A DNA stretch of 64,000 nt, taken from the NCBI GenBank assembly GCA_964016985.1, contig OZ024837.1, forward strand, positions 41,760,018 to 41,824,017. Direction: 5' to 3'. Shown here piece after piece: positions 22,516 to 33,310 of this stretch. This DNA comes from Anodontia alba. Its lineage: Eukaryota > Mollusca > Bivalvia > Lucinida > Lucinidae. Under the pieces are notes generated by a model, which worked only from the letters and a program-made list of their open reading frames with translations, did not search any database and was not told the DNA's origin. Numbering within the stretch: the stretch's first letter is position 1; each line of letters begins with the position of its first letter. The position numbers and the translations under genes were made by a program.

Positions 22516-22529
22516 ATAATATTTACCAG

Positions 22530-23230
22530 CAGCCAACCTACCACATGCTGCTCTCCGTTAATTATAGGCTCCCTGTTTGACAGATAATTTTCCTGCCTGT
22601 AATTACACTTGTCTTGGACAATGTCACTGAATTGGAATGTGCCGATATGGTAAACGTCTAACATTTCAAACATAAGAAAAACGTGAAACGATAACACCCT
22701 ACCGTTATCGTGTGGTGGGCAGATAACTCTGTCAAAAGTTGATATACTTTGCCCATTTGCGATCCCAAACCAGATCTTCAAAATATCAATGCACATGCTA
22801 TGTTTGGTGAAAATCCATTGATATTTACTCAAATAAACATACTGATGCATGGCAGGCAGATAACTGTCAAAAACTGACAAAACTGGCTCATTAGCAATCC
22901 AAACCAGAATTCTACAATCTCAATACACATACCAACTTAGGTGAAATCCATTGGTATTTACTCAAGTATCGACTGGAAATGAAAATACGGACATGTAGCA
23001 GGCATAAACTTTGTCAAACCATATTTGCCCATTAGCAATCCCAAATCAGATCTTCAAAATATCAATGCACATACCAAATTTGGTGAAACTGATGTTTACT
23101 CAAGTTAACATCCAGAAACGAAATACCGACAGACAGACTGATGTACAACAGAAGGATGGATGGACACACACTGACATCCAACGTGAAACCATAATACCCC
23201 ACCACAATCATGTGGCAGGATATAAAAATT
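22530..23230 (+). mobile_element. P-type element with about 130-bp internal repeats
   Basis: TTTGCCCATTAGCAATCCC, CAGATCTTCAAAATATCAAT and GTGAAAATCCATTG blocks recur near 22750, 22885 and 23030. The end has ACCGACAGACAGACTGATG, then hairpin CCCACCACAATCATGTGG and GATATAAAAATT. The 129-residue minus frame at 22491-22880 reads through these repeats and has no family resemblance. Confidence 0.65.
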
Positions 23231-23234
23231 ACAA

Positions 23235-23640
23235 ACTCCACTATTTCCCACCCCCTTCCCCTTGTTCCCCACAAAAAAATACAACTATGCACAAAATGAT
23301 TGGAAGGAAGCCATAGATTTTTTTCCAACCAAGACAAACCTTGGATATCTGCTATATTTGAAGTGCTGTCCATTTTTCAAATAATAAAAACATTGCAGAC
23401 ACTGCATACATACTCTGCCACTGTGGGCAACAAAAATTACTTTTTCAGAAAATTGAAGTGCCTCAGCCAAAATCCTCTTTTCAGATACATCAAGGGCAGG
23501 TAATTCAAGAGCTCACACAACCAGAGTAATAATGAAAACTAAAAGATTCCTAAAGGGAACAAATGCCCCCACTACTGCCAGTTTGGCTTTGTACATTTAT
23601 CATTTGACTGTTTTCAGTCATGTGGGCTTCATGCACTAGC
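23235..23640. other. No gene recognised
   Basis: AT-rich. Small frames on both strands overlap and carry no motif. Confidence 0.35.
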
Positions 23641-24557
23641 TCAACCTGTATTCTTGCCATAGTCCAAGTTTCCAAACATGACCTTGAAATCTGTAAGAGG
23701 AGTTGCAGACACTGAAATCCGCTATGGTATGGTTATAAGGCAAATTTATTAAATAAATCAAGGGTATTAACTCTTGCAATAATAGTTTGATAAGAGTTTT
23801 CTGACCTTTATGCATATGCTTAACCTATACCTTTTCTGTAGTGCAACTTTCAAAACCACAATCCTGAAAACTGTAGAATTTGCAGACATGAACTGCACTA
23901 TGCTATGTGAATATGGCAAATTTCTAAGTAAATAAGGGTATGTAACTCTAGCAATAAAAATTTGATCAGAGTTTTGTGACCTTTATGCACATGCCCTGCC
24001 TATATTCTTACTTTGCTGCAAGTTTCAAATCATTACCTTGAAGAGTGTAGAAGTTGCAGAGACAGGAACCTTACTATGTCATGTGTATAAGGCAAAATTT
24101 CTAAGTAAATCCAGGGTATATATATAGCTCTAGCGATAAAACTTTGATCAGAGTTCTGTGACCTTTATGCACATGCCAAGTCTATATTCTTACTTTGCTG
24201 CAAGTTTCAAATCATTATCTTTAAAACTGTAAAACTGTAGAAGTTGCAGAGACCCGAATCCTATTATGTCATGTGAATGAAATAAATTTTCTATGCAAAT
24301 CAATGGTATATAACTCTACCATTAATAATTTGATCACAGTTCGGTGACCTTTATGCATATGCTCAGTCTATATGTTTACTGTGGTGTGAGTTTCAAACCG
24401 TTAACTTCATGATTGTAGGAGGAGTTGTGGAGATACAAAAAGTGCTATAAAGTGTGACAGATGGATGCACGCAGGAAAAGAGGGACACATGGATGTATAA
24501 CTGAGGGTAAAACTATATGCTCTCCTCCATTTCATGGTGGAGGCATAAAAAAAGGTC
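23640..24557 (+). mobile_element. P-type element with about 170-bp internal repeats
   Basis: GTGACCTTTATGCACATGCC, TATATTCTTACTTTGCTGCA and GAAGTTGCAGAGAC recur near 23800, 23980, 24150 and 24330. The 3' end has GACAGATGGATGCACGC, then the CCTCCATTTCATGGTGGAGG hairpin and CATAAAAA. Confidence 0.75.
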
Positions 24558-24559
24558 AT

Positions 24560-24803
24560 TTACCCTTAAAGCGCCAGTCACAACTATTGTCGTCTGCTTT
24601 GTCTTCTGCCGGTTACTTTAAAAGTAATTTCTGCAAACAGTGTGGATCCAGATCAGACTGCTCCTTTAGGAGCAGTCTGAGCTGGGTCCACACTGTTTGC
24701 CTGTATGCAAAAAAAGGTTTGAAAAGTTTGCAAGAATATTCAGCAGACGACAAAAACAGACAACATTTTCTGATGCAGATTTTCTTGGCGTTTTAAGGGT
24801 TAA
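24560..24803. mobile_element. Family J TTAA MITE (hybrid make-up)
   Basis: ACCCTTAAAGCGCCAG at the left and CTTGGCGTTTTAAGGGTTAA at the right. The outer flanks carry GTCGTCTGC and GCAGACGACA, like families B and C. The core is the GCAAACAGTGTGGATCC palindrome of families A and H. Confidence 0.75.
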
Positions 24804-24825
24804 GCAATTTGGTATACACAGTCTC

Positions 24826-25015
24826 GCCCTTGTCATGCTGGATAAATTCAGTTGCCATGCCTATTTCTAATTTTCAGCCAATCAGATCACTTGATCCTGG
24901 TTCTTGATGTAAATTCCCAGACTAAATAACAGTGCAGATCCAGATCAGTTGGATTCTAAAGAAGCTAACTGATTTGGATCTACACTGTCTGCAAAGGCAG
25001 AACAGGACCAGGAAT
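24826..25015 (+). mobile_element. Family A MITE, decayed ends
   Basis: CCCTTGTCATGCTGGATAAA, CAGTGCAGATCCAGATCAGT and its complement. The right end is reduced to GGCAGAACAGGACCAGGAAT. Confidence 0.75.
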
Positions 25016-25500
25016 AAGGCCATATCAATGATGATGGTTTGGTGTTTTACATCCCTTCCAACATTATTCAAGTCATATGGAGACAATGGTAGGGTTATAA
25101 AGAAAGGCTCTGAATGAAGTGCTGTACAGATGATGATGAGTTCAGGTTTAACGACGCATCAACCCATGAGGGTCATTTGCGTCAAAATGGTGAACTAGCA
25201 TGGTTCTGTAGTGAGACGATTATAATGGTAAGTCATAAATGCATAAAATGTAAAACTAGAACGAATTTAAAAATTAAAGTAGTTATACTTTGTTAAAAAG
25301 ATTGATGTGTTTTAAAAACATAAGTATGCTATCATTTGGTACATTTTCAAATAAGTATCTCAGGTCATTTGTTTGGAAGAATTGACGTCGTACATGAGAG
25401 AATTCAATGCAATCGATCAGAAAGTGTTTTACCGTGAAGTACCGTACAGTCACAAGCTGAATTTCGCCTCTAGTGGAGAGCCAACCATTTAACACCCAGA
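25016..25500. other. No gene recognised; possible old SINE-like fragments
   Basis: GGTTTAACGACGCATCAACC (about 25145) and GGTGTTTTACATCCC (about 25041) resemble molluscan SINE or LINE tails by eye only. GACGTCG at 25385 is isolated. Confidence 0.3.
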
Positions 25501-25502
25501 GG

Positions 25503-25920
25503 CTTCAAGGCCATGTCGAGCCAATTAGTTTACCTAACCACACTTTCCTGAGCAGGCTTAGTCCTCAAAGTGATTAACCTTTACCACTCTCTGGGCATTT
25601 TCAGTAGACGGCAAACTGATAACATTTTTCTTATTTTTCCCAGAAAACAGGATTAGACATTTCATGCAAATTGTCTCCTGAGGAGACAATTTGCATAAAA
25701 TGTCAAATCCTGTTTTCTGAGAAAAATAAGAAAAATATTTCAAAATGTCGTCTGCTGAAAATTTTACCCAGAGTGCTAAGCGTTAACCAGTACTTGTGCA
25801 CATTCTTTCCCAGAAACTGACAACTGCACTTCTTGAATCAGCAGAAGGGAGAGAATGACGGCAGAAAATATTTCATGATCAATCTCCACAAAAGAATGTT
25901 GCCGGGCCCAGCTGGAATCT
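25503..25920 (-). mobile_element. tRNA-derived SINE split by a family B MITE
   Basis: The tail side (GGCCATGTCGAGCC to GGCTTAGTCCTCAAAGTG) and the head side (CCAGTACTTGTGCACATTC to GAATGTTGCCGGGCC) join correctly if 25574-25786 is removed with one TTAA. The tRNA head is lost beyond 25920. Confidence 0.8.
25574..25786 (+). mobile_element. Family B TTAA MITE nested in a SINE
   Basis: TTAACCTTTACCACTCTCTG to CAGAGTGCTAAGCGTTAA. The host SINE resumes immediately, giving direct evidence for a TTAA target duplication. The core is GACATTTCATGCAAATTGTC with its complement. Confidence 0.93.
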
Positions 25921-26054
25921 AACCAGTGAAAATAGCAATAGTCTCCACAGGAGATGACTTGCATGGCATGTCAAAATGTATTTTCCAAGAAAAAATAAGA
26001 AAAATTTATCAGTTTGTCATCTGCTGAATTGGTCCAGAGAATGGTAAAGGTTAA
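25921..26054 (-). mobile_element. Family B MITE, half copy
   Basis: GCATGTCAAAATGTATTTTC, TTGTCATCTGCTGAATT and AGAGAATGGTAAAGGTTAA. The left half is missing. Confidence 0.65.
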
Positions 26055-26252
26055 CACTTACCAAGCTACGGGCAAATTCGGCAGATCACAAACTGATGAC
26101 TTTTTTTCTTATTTTTCCTAGAAGATAGAATCTGACACTTCATGTAATTTTGTCTCAGGAAACAATTTGCATGAAGTGTCAAAACCTATTTTCTAGGAAA
26201 AATAAGAAAAATATTCCAACATGTTATCTGCTAAAATTTTTACCCAGCATAA
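26051..26252 (+). mobile_element. Family B MITE
   Basis: TTAACACTTACCAAGCTACG shares its TTAA with the preceding half copy. The right end is degraded at TACCCAGCATAAGATAAC. Confidence 0.7.
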
Positions 26253-26462
26253 GATAACACAGAACTGAAGCTTCATTTTCACCTACCCCTAAATCAAACT
26301 TTTCTGAATTTATAGCTTAACTGTTAAAGACAACATTTCCTCCCCTATTTTTAGCATTGACATCCCAGCAGTGCAGGCCTCTGAATTAATTAAAGGTTTT
26401 ACATCTGACAGCTAATTTCAACTTCGTTAATTGCCTTCCAGTCTTGGAGACGACTACTTGCA

Positions 26463-26656
26463 CATAGCTCTAGTTAAGGCGCTTTTTTCAATCCGAAACT
26501 ATTGACATTTTTCTTATTTCTCCACGAAAACATATGTTGTGGGTACTCATTAGAAGCGCCTTGCTGAGGCGCTTCTAATGTGTACCCACAATATATATTT
26601 TCATGGAGAAATAAAAAAAATATTTACCAGATACTCTCCCTTATCTAGACCTATGT
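26463..26656. mobile_element. Family F MITE flanked by a 21-bp exact direct repeat
   Basis: CATAGCTCTAGTTAAGGCGC to CTTATCTAGACCTATGT, with the central GGGTACTCATTAGAAGCGCC palindrome. The direct repeat TCTTGGAGACGACTACTTGC plus A occurs at 26442-26462 and 26657-26677, exactly abutting both ends. Confidence 0.85.
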
Positions 26657-26696
26657 TCTTGGAGACGACTACTTGCAGCGACGACACTGCCAACTC

Positions 26697-26976
26697 CATC
26701 ACGAAAACATACCTATATAATTTTGATCCCCTCAAACCCCACTTTTATATAGTAAAACTGGGGTTTACAGGGGTATACATTATTTTTCTTATTTCTGCTT
26801 GAAAACATAGATTGTGGGTACTCGTTAGAACCGCCTCATCGAGGCGGTTCTAACGAGTACCTACAATCTATGTTTTGAGCAGATATATGGAAAATATCAG
26901 AATTTTTTATCTGAAAATTTTCATTTTTGGGTGCTAAAATTTTCAGTATATTTGAATAGGCATGTTTTCGTAATGC
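26697..26976. mobile_element. Family G foldback MITE
   Basis: CATCACGAAAACATACCTAT to ATAGGCATGTTTTCGTAATG. The central GGGTACTCGTTAGAACCGCC hairpin is near perfect. Confidence 0.88.
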
Positions 26977-27189
26977 CTAATGAACTAGAGAAATACGTGA
27001 TTGTGTTCAACAGAAGGTGGTAATTTGCTTGGCGGCCCTTATATTAGCTAAGACTACTAATATGGTTTAAGTTTAGCTGTCTTTATACAAGCAACTATAA
27101 CTATCGTCTGATACAGAAAAGCAATTTATGCAAATTAACCCATTTACAACCAATGGATTCTTCCATGATGGAACCTCCACTAATGGCCA

Positions 27190-29880
27190 CCTCTCTCTAA
27201 TAACAGCTACTTTCCTGATGCCCCAAAGTTAACTTTTATTGTATATTCACGTTCTCAGCAATAGCCACCTCCCTGTAACTGTTATTTTTCTGATTCCCCA
27301 AAGCAAACTTTTATTGTATATTTAACCTCTCAACAATAGCCACCGCCCTGTAACTGCTACTTTTCTAATTCCCCAAAGTGAACTTTTATTGTATATTTAA
27401 TCTCTCAACAATAGCCACCGCCCTGTAAAGTTACTTTTCTGATTCCCCAAAGTGAACTTTTATTGTATATTTAACCTCTCAACAATAGCCACCTCCCTGT
27501 AACAGTCACTTTTCTGATTCCCAAAAGTGAACTTTCATTGTACATTTAACCTCTCAACAATAGCCACCTCCCTGTAACAGCAACTTTTCTGATTCCCGAA
27601 AGTGAACTTTTATTGTATATTTATCCTCTCAACAATAGCCACCTCCCTGTAACAGCAACTTTTCTGATTCCCAAAAGTGAACTTTTATTGTACATTTAAC
27701 CTCTCAACATTAGCCATCTCCCTGTAACAGCTACTTTTCTAATTCCAAAAGTGAACTTTTATTGTATATTTAACCCCTCAACAATAGCCACCTTCCTGTA
27801 ACAGTTACTTTTCTGATTCTCCAAAGTGAACTTTTATTGTATACTTAACCTCTCAGCAATAGCCACCTCCCTGTAACAGCTATTTTTCCGATTCCCAAAT
27901 TGAACTTTTATTGTACATTTTACCTCTCAACAATAGCCACCTCCCTGTAACAGCAACTTTTCTGATTCTCAAAAGTGAACTTTTATTGTATATTTATCCT
28001 CAACAATAGCCACCTCCCTGTAACAGCTCCTCTTCTGATTCTCCAAAGTGAACTTTTATTGTACATTTAACCTCTCAACAATAGCCACCTCCCTGTAACA
28101 GCTACTTTTCTAATTCCCAAAAGTGAACTTTTATTGTATATTTAACCCCTCAACAATAGCCACCTCCCTGTAACAGCTACTTTTCTGATTCCCTAACGTG
28201 AACTTTTATTGTATAGTTAACCTCTCAATAATAGCCATCTTCCTGTAACAGTCACTTTTCTGATGCCCTTAAGTGAACTTTAATGTATATTTAACCTCTC
28301 AACAATAGCCACCTTCCTGTAACAGTCACTTTTCTGATGCCCCAAAGTGAACTTTTATTGTATATTTAACCTCTCAACAATAGCCACCTCCCTGTAACAG
28401 TCACTTTTCTGATGCCCAAAAGTGAACTTTTATTGTATATTTAACCTCTCAACAATAGCCACCTCCCTGTAACAGCAACTTTTCTGATGTCCCAAAGTGA
28501 AATTTTATTGTATATTTAACCTCTCCCTGTAACTGTCACTTTTCTGATTCCCCAAAGTGAACTTTTATTGTGTATTTAACCTCTCAACAATAGCCACCTC
28601 CCTGTAACAGTCACTTTTCTGATGCCCCAAAGTGAACTTTTATTGTATATTTAACCTCTCAACAATAGCTACCTCCCTGTAACAGTCACTTTTCTGATGC
28701 CCCAAAGTGAACTTTTATTGTATATTTAACCTCTCAACAATAGCTACCTCCCTGTAACTGTCACTTTTCTGATGCCCCAAAGTGAACTTTTATTGTATAT
28801 TTAACCTCTCAACAATAGCCACCTCCCTGTAACAGTCACTTTTCTGATGCCCTAAAGTGAACTTTTATTGTATATTTAACCTCTCAACAATAGCCACCTC
28901 CCTGTAACAGCAACTTTTCTGATGTCCCAAAGTGAACTTTTATTGTATATTTAACCTCTCAACAATAGCCACCTCCCTGTAACTGTCCCTTTTCTGATGT
29001 CCCAAAGTGAACTTTTATTGTATATTTAACCTCTCAACAATAGCCACCTCCCTGTAACAGTCACTTTTCTGATGCCCTAAAGTGAACTTTTATGGTATAT
29101 TTAACCTCTCAACAATAGCCACCTCCCTGTAACAGTCACTTTTCTGATTCCCCAAAGTGAACACACTTATTGTATATTTAACCTCTCAACAATAGCCACC
29201 TCCCTGTAACTGTCACTTTTCTGATGCCCCAAAGTGAACTTTTATTGTATATTTAACCTCTCAACAATAGCCACCTCCCTGTAACAGTCACTTTTCTGAT
29301 GCCACAAAGTGAACTTTTATTGTATATTTAACCTCTCAACAAAAGCCATCTCCCTGTAACAGTCACTTTTCTGATGCCCCAAAGTGAACTTTTATTGTAT
29401 ATTTAACCTTCAACAATAGCCACCTCCCTGTAACTGTCACTTTTCTGATTCCCCAAAGTGAACTTTTATTGTATATTTAACCTCTCAACAATAGCCACCT
29501 CCCTGTAACAGCAACTTTTCTGATGCCCCAAAGTGAACTTTTATTGTATATTTAACCTCTCAACAATAGCCACCTCCCTGTAACAGTCACTTTTCTGATG
29601 TCCCAAAGTGAACTTTCATTATATATTTAACCCCTCAACAATAGCCACCTCCCTGTAACAGTCACTTTTCTGATGCCCCAAAGTGAACTTTTATTGTATA
29701 TTTAACCTCTCAACAATAGCCACCTCCCTGTAACAGCTAGTTTCCTGATTCCCCAAAGTGAACTTTTATTGTATATTTAACTGCCCAACAATAGTCACCT
29801 CCGTATAACAGCTACTTTTCTGATTCCACAAAGAGCCATTTACTATATATATTTAACCTCTCTACAACAGTCACCTCCCT
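27190..29880. repeat. Minisatellite of a 75-bp unit, about 36 copies
   Basis: The unit contains TTTTATTGTATATTTAACC, TCTCAACAATAGCCACCTCC, CTGTAACAGTCACTTTTCTG and ATGCCCCAAAGTGAAC. The spacing measured between 28561 and 28636 is 75 bp. Units vary at a few positions (TGATTCCC or TGATGCCC; CAGTCAC or CAGCAAC), and single-unit deletions occur near 28515. Both edges are more diverged than the centre. No frame stays open across it. Confidence 0.93.
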
Positions 29881-29931
29881 ACAACAGCCAATTTTATACC
29901 TTCCCAAGGGTGGCTGCTGTATTTAGTGTTA

Positions 29932-30053
29932 TTCATTACGAAAACATGCCTATTCAAATATATAGAAAAATTTCACCTCCAAAAACTGAAAGTTTTCAGA
30001 TAAAAAAACTGACATTTTCATATTACTGCTGAAAACGTAGACTGTGGGTACCC
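29932..30053. mobile_element. Family G half copy
   Basis: CATTACGAAAACATGCCTAT through GACTGTGGGTACCCGTTAGA, then an abrupt switch to GATCAG-type sequence at the hairpin apex. Confidence 0.8.
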
Positions 30054-30240
30054 GTTAGAATGTGGCATCTGATCAGAGTCTACACTGTTTGCCACTCATC
30101 TATCAGTTTTTAGACACATCAACCAGCAGTAAATATGGACTTGTTCAAATTTTAAAGCAAGTATGATCAGAAATTAAGGTGCCCCAATATTTAGGGTAAA
30201 TATGGCATATACCCATTTTCGCTATAAAGTATGGGGGAAC
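30054..30240. mobile_element. Family H right half
   Basis: TGTGGCATCTGATCAGAGTC, TACACTGTTTGCC, then TTTTTAGACACATCAACCAG and TATTTAGGGTAAATATGGC, as in the H copies at 41140 and 58420. Confidence 0.65.
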
Positions 30241-30530
30241 ATGGGGTTACATATTACACAGACTTGTTAACATAATGAGATGATAAACCAAATCTAAGGA
30301 TTTTTTTTTTCTTTTAGGATCCAAATCTCAGGATTTTTTTTTTTCTTTTAGGATTTTTTTTTTTTTTTTATCTTTTTAGTGTTTTTTTTTTTTTTTTTTT
30401 TTTTTTTCTTTTCTTTTTTATTGTTGTTGTTGTTTTTATATCTTTTTATTGTTGTAGTTGTTTTTATATCTTATCTTTTCCACAGAAACTATGGCAATAT
30501 TATTGTGGAAAAATAAGAAGTAAAACAACA
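30241..30530. repeat. T-rich low-complexity tract
   Basis: Successive T runs between about 30300 and 30425 with TTGTTGTTG interspersed; no gene. Confidence 0.85.
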
Positions 30531-30771
30531 GGGCCCAGTTGTTCAAACCACTGTTAGCTTAATAAGCTCATTAGTGGTCAAAATGTTAACTATTCTTGTA
30601 AGTAATGTCTATTTCACAGGTATTTTTGCTGAAAAAATGTGAGTAGCTTTTGCAAATGCAAAAGCTACTCACATTTTTCAGCAAAAATATTTATGTTTGT
30701 GCCATATTTAATGATCAAAAATTTAATGATATGTTAACTAACGATATCGTTCGTTTTTAACAACTGGGCCC
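30531..30771. mobile_element. Family X (GGGCCC) foldback MITE
   Basis: GGGCCCAGTTGTTCAAACC to CAACTGGGCCC. The central AATGTGAGTAGCTTTTGC palindrome is complete. Confidence 0.88.
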
Positions 30772-31160
30772 TGAAATCTGTCTCTTATCTACAGCACTGC
30801 CACTAGACTCATGTCTATAAAATCCTGTTCAGTGCTCCGATGACGTCAGATCAAATCATAAATTCCCAACCTACTGTGAAATATCTCAATAAAACTAATT
30901 TAATTATCGACATTATTTTTTCTGAGCAGGCAAACATAGATTCGGCAGTATTTAAATATGCATGATCTCCGCAGAAGTCAATTTGTGTTATTAAATTAAT
31001 AGTCATGATAATTGCCTCTGCTGAGGCATACGCTGTTAAAAAAGCAACATTTTTACAATTTTCACAATATCATTTTGTCCCTAAATATTCAGATGCTCAT
31101 CCTTGGGCAAACAGTGCAGACAAAGGATGGTCAGATGATCATCCTTCAAGGGCAACAACC
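30772..31160. other. No gene recognised
   Basis: Contains GATGACGTCAGATC at about 30839 and one H-like arm (GGGCAAACAGTGCAGAC) near 31110. The 66-residue frame at 31012-31212 runs into a MITE. Confidence 0.35.
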
Positions 31161-31514
31161 TACCGTATTTGATCTAATTACCGCATATACCCCTATAAGC
31201 ACACACTCATGAAATTCCGTAGTCTTATTACAGCCAGTGTACTTTTTATTTACTTTTTTATAAAGGCATATGTTGTGGGTTCTCATTTGAATTGCATCGA
31301 CTTGTCGATGCAATTCAAATGAGTACCCACAACATATGCCTTTATAAAGAAAATCAGAAAAAAAAATCGCATAATCATCATCAAATAAGTCCTTTTCTGA
31401 TCTTTTTATAGTGTATCCTTAATAGGTATAGGTACATATTTTATCACATCTGAGTGTTCCCAGTAATTTTGAAAAACCTAAGCGCACAGTGTGGTAATTA
31501 GGTCGAATACGGTA
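31161..31514. mobile_element. Family E MITE, full length
   Basis: TACCGTATTTGATCTAATTA to TAATTAGGTCGAATACGGTA, with TA at both edges. The CATATGTTGTGGGT core flanks TTGCATCGACTTGTCGATGC. Confidence 0.88.
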
Positions 31515-31539
31515 TATCATCAGTGTGGTGATATGGACA

Positions 31540-31850
31540 TACCGTATTCGACCTAAGAACTGCACATGCTCCTATAAGCGCACAGTCAATCAATTTAGTA
31601 GTCTTTAGATTACAGCTAGTGTACTTTTATCTATTTCTTTATAAAACATATATTGTTGGTACCCATTTGAATTGCTCAACAAGTTGAGGCAATTCAACTG
31701 AGTACCAAAACATATGCTTTTATAAAGAAAGTCAGAAAAATATCATGTATCATTAAATACACCCCTCATGAAGTTCTCTGCTGGTCCTCTTTAAAGTGTA
31801 CCCGTATATATTTTTAAGAGGATATTTTACCACAAGTTTTTCTAGTGACT
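31540..31850. mobile_element. Family E MITE, right end missing
   Basis: TACCGTATTCGACCTAAGAA at the left, core at about 31640-31735, ending in GTGACTTGAAAAAGGC without the terminal repeat. Confidence 0.75.
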
Positions 31851-31888
31851 TGAAAAAGGCAGAACAGGACCAGGAATAAGGCCATGTC

Positions 31889-32010
31889 AAACTTTGGTCA
31901 GATGGTCATCCTTGGGCAAACAGAGCAGATCCTGATCAAACTGCTCCTAAGAGCAGTTTGATCAGGGTCTGCACTGTTTGCCATTTCATCTCAACAGTTT
32001 TGATGTATCA
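31889..32010. mobile_element. Family H palindrome
   Basis: GGGCAAACAGAGCAGATCC and GATCAAACTGCTCC pair with GAGCAGTTTGATC and GTCTGCACTGTTTGCC. Confidence 0.7.
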
Positions 32011-32530
32011 TCATATCTTCAAATCTTAGTAAAATAAAGAGGTTAGTTGTCCTAATATACACCAACCTCACAAAAAAAGAAATGCAACATTTCTGAACTG
32101 CAAATAAAAGTAAGGTTAGTAGATAACTTTTATTCTGTTGCAATAAAAACATTATATATGCAAGTTGGTCCACAATATCTGCATGCACACTTTATGTTGG
32201 GGAATAAAATATTCAAATGTACCCTCAATTTTTTATTTAAATGTTTTACTCACTGTATCAGTTTTACAATCATAAGGTATTAATCTTCATTTCTTTTACC
32301 ACTTAGTAGTATTGCTTTCTTTTCTGGGTCAGTACATAGGAGATGCCAAGTTTCTAGCCAAAAATTTTACATGTATTTCTAAAAGCCGAAGAAAAAGGAA
32401 CACAGTGAACATAAATGTCATTTTTATAGTGAAAAGAATCACATATAAGGTTTTTGTCCAAGTAGCTTGTTATGAATGTTATAAATTTCATTCTTTCTCT
32501 AAACCACACAGTGTCATTAACCCTAAAATA
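32011..32530. other. No gene recognised
   Basis: AT-rich, apparently single-copy. The frames at 31991-32188 and 32312-32566 lack motifs or plausible splice context. Confidence 0.35.
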
Positions 32531-32744
32531 TTAACCCTTGTCCTGCTGAACCCGGATATACCCTGACTTTGCAAACAGTGTAGATCCAGATCAGCTGGCT
32601 TCTGAAGGTCCCAACTGATCTGGATCTGCACTGTTTGTCATTAAATATGTGAATTTCTATCAAAAACCCTGATCAAGTAATCTGATTGGCTGGAAATTAG
32701 AAGTGGGCGTGGCATCTTAATTTATTCAGCATGACAAGGGTTAA
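32531..32744 (-). mobile_element. Family A TTAA MITE
   Basis: TTAACCCTTGTCCTGCTGAA to CAGCATGACAAGGGTTAA. Confidence 0.9.
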
Positions 32745-32944
32745 GCAAATTTGTAGCAGAAGTTGATCAAATTTTTATATTTTTCTTTCTATTTATCAGA
32801 GAAAACAAGTCTTGACATTTCACAGGAATCATCTGCTTGGATTCCCATAAAATGTGAGGACTTGTTTTCTCTGGAAAAAAAAAAAAATAAAAAAAAATAA
32901 AAAATTGTTGTCTGCCATAGTTGTGATTGGCACTATAAGGGTTA
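32741..32944 (-). mobile_element. Family C TTAA MITE abutting the previous element
   Basis: Begins at the TTAA that ends the family A copy and finishes GGCACTATAAGGGTTAA. TGACATTTCACAGGAATCAT / GATTCCCATAAAATGTGAGG form the imperfect core. Confidence 0.75.
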
Positions 32945-33310
32945 ATCATGCAGTAATATTTAAAATATGTGCGATGGTTCAACTCCCTTTACATACTGAA
33001 AATAATTTACAAGCCTAATAAGGTTTCTGTGCATGCAAATCTCCTTTTCAGAATTGAAAAAAAAAATCCCTTTTGCTTAACTGCAGCCATTTCAAATGAT
33101 CCAGAAGTAACTCTTAATAATAGAAATACATTATTGATTTCTGCAACTGCACTTTTCAGTTCATTTAAATACCAGTACCAATGCACCTAACAAAACAATC
33201 CCTCTGAGTCAATAGTTCTAAATCCCTCTGAGTCAGTAGTTCTAAAACAGTCTGTGTGCCTCATTTACAATTGAAATATATATTAAAATGTGTCTGAGAA
33301 TAATTTTAAT
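32945..33310. other. No gene recognised
   Basis: A CCCTCTGAGTCA(G/A)TAGTTCTAAA segment is doubled at 33201-33246. Nothing else stands out. Confidence 0.35.

Noticed and set aside
22491..22880. 129-codon minus-strand frame
   Set aside because: It spans the internal repeats of a P-type element and part of an F MITE, with no recognisable domain.
27190..29880. CRISPR array or tandem tRNA or snRNA genes
   Set aside because: The 75-bp units run head to tail without unique spacers and lack promoter boxes or cloverleaf potential.
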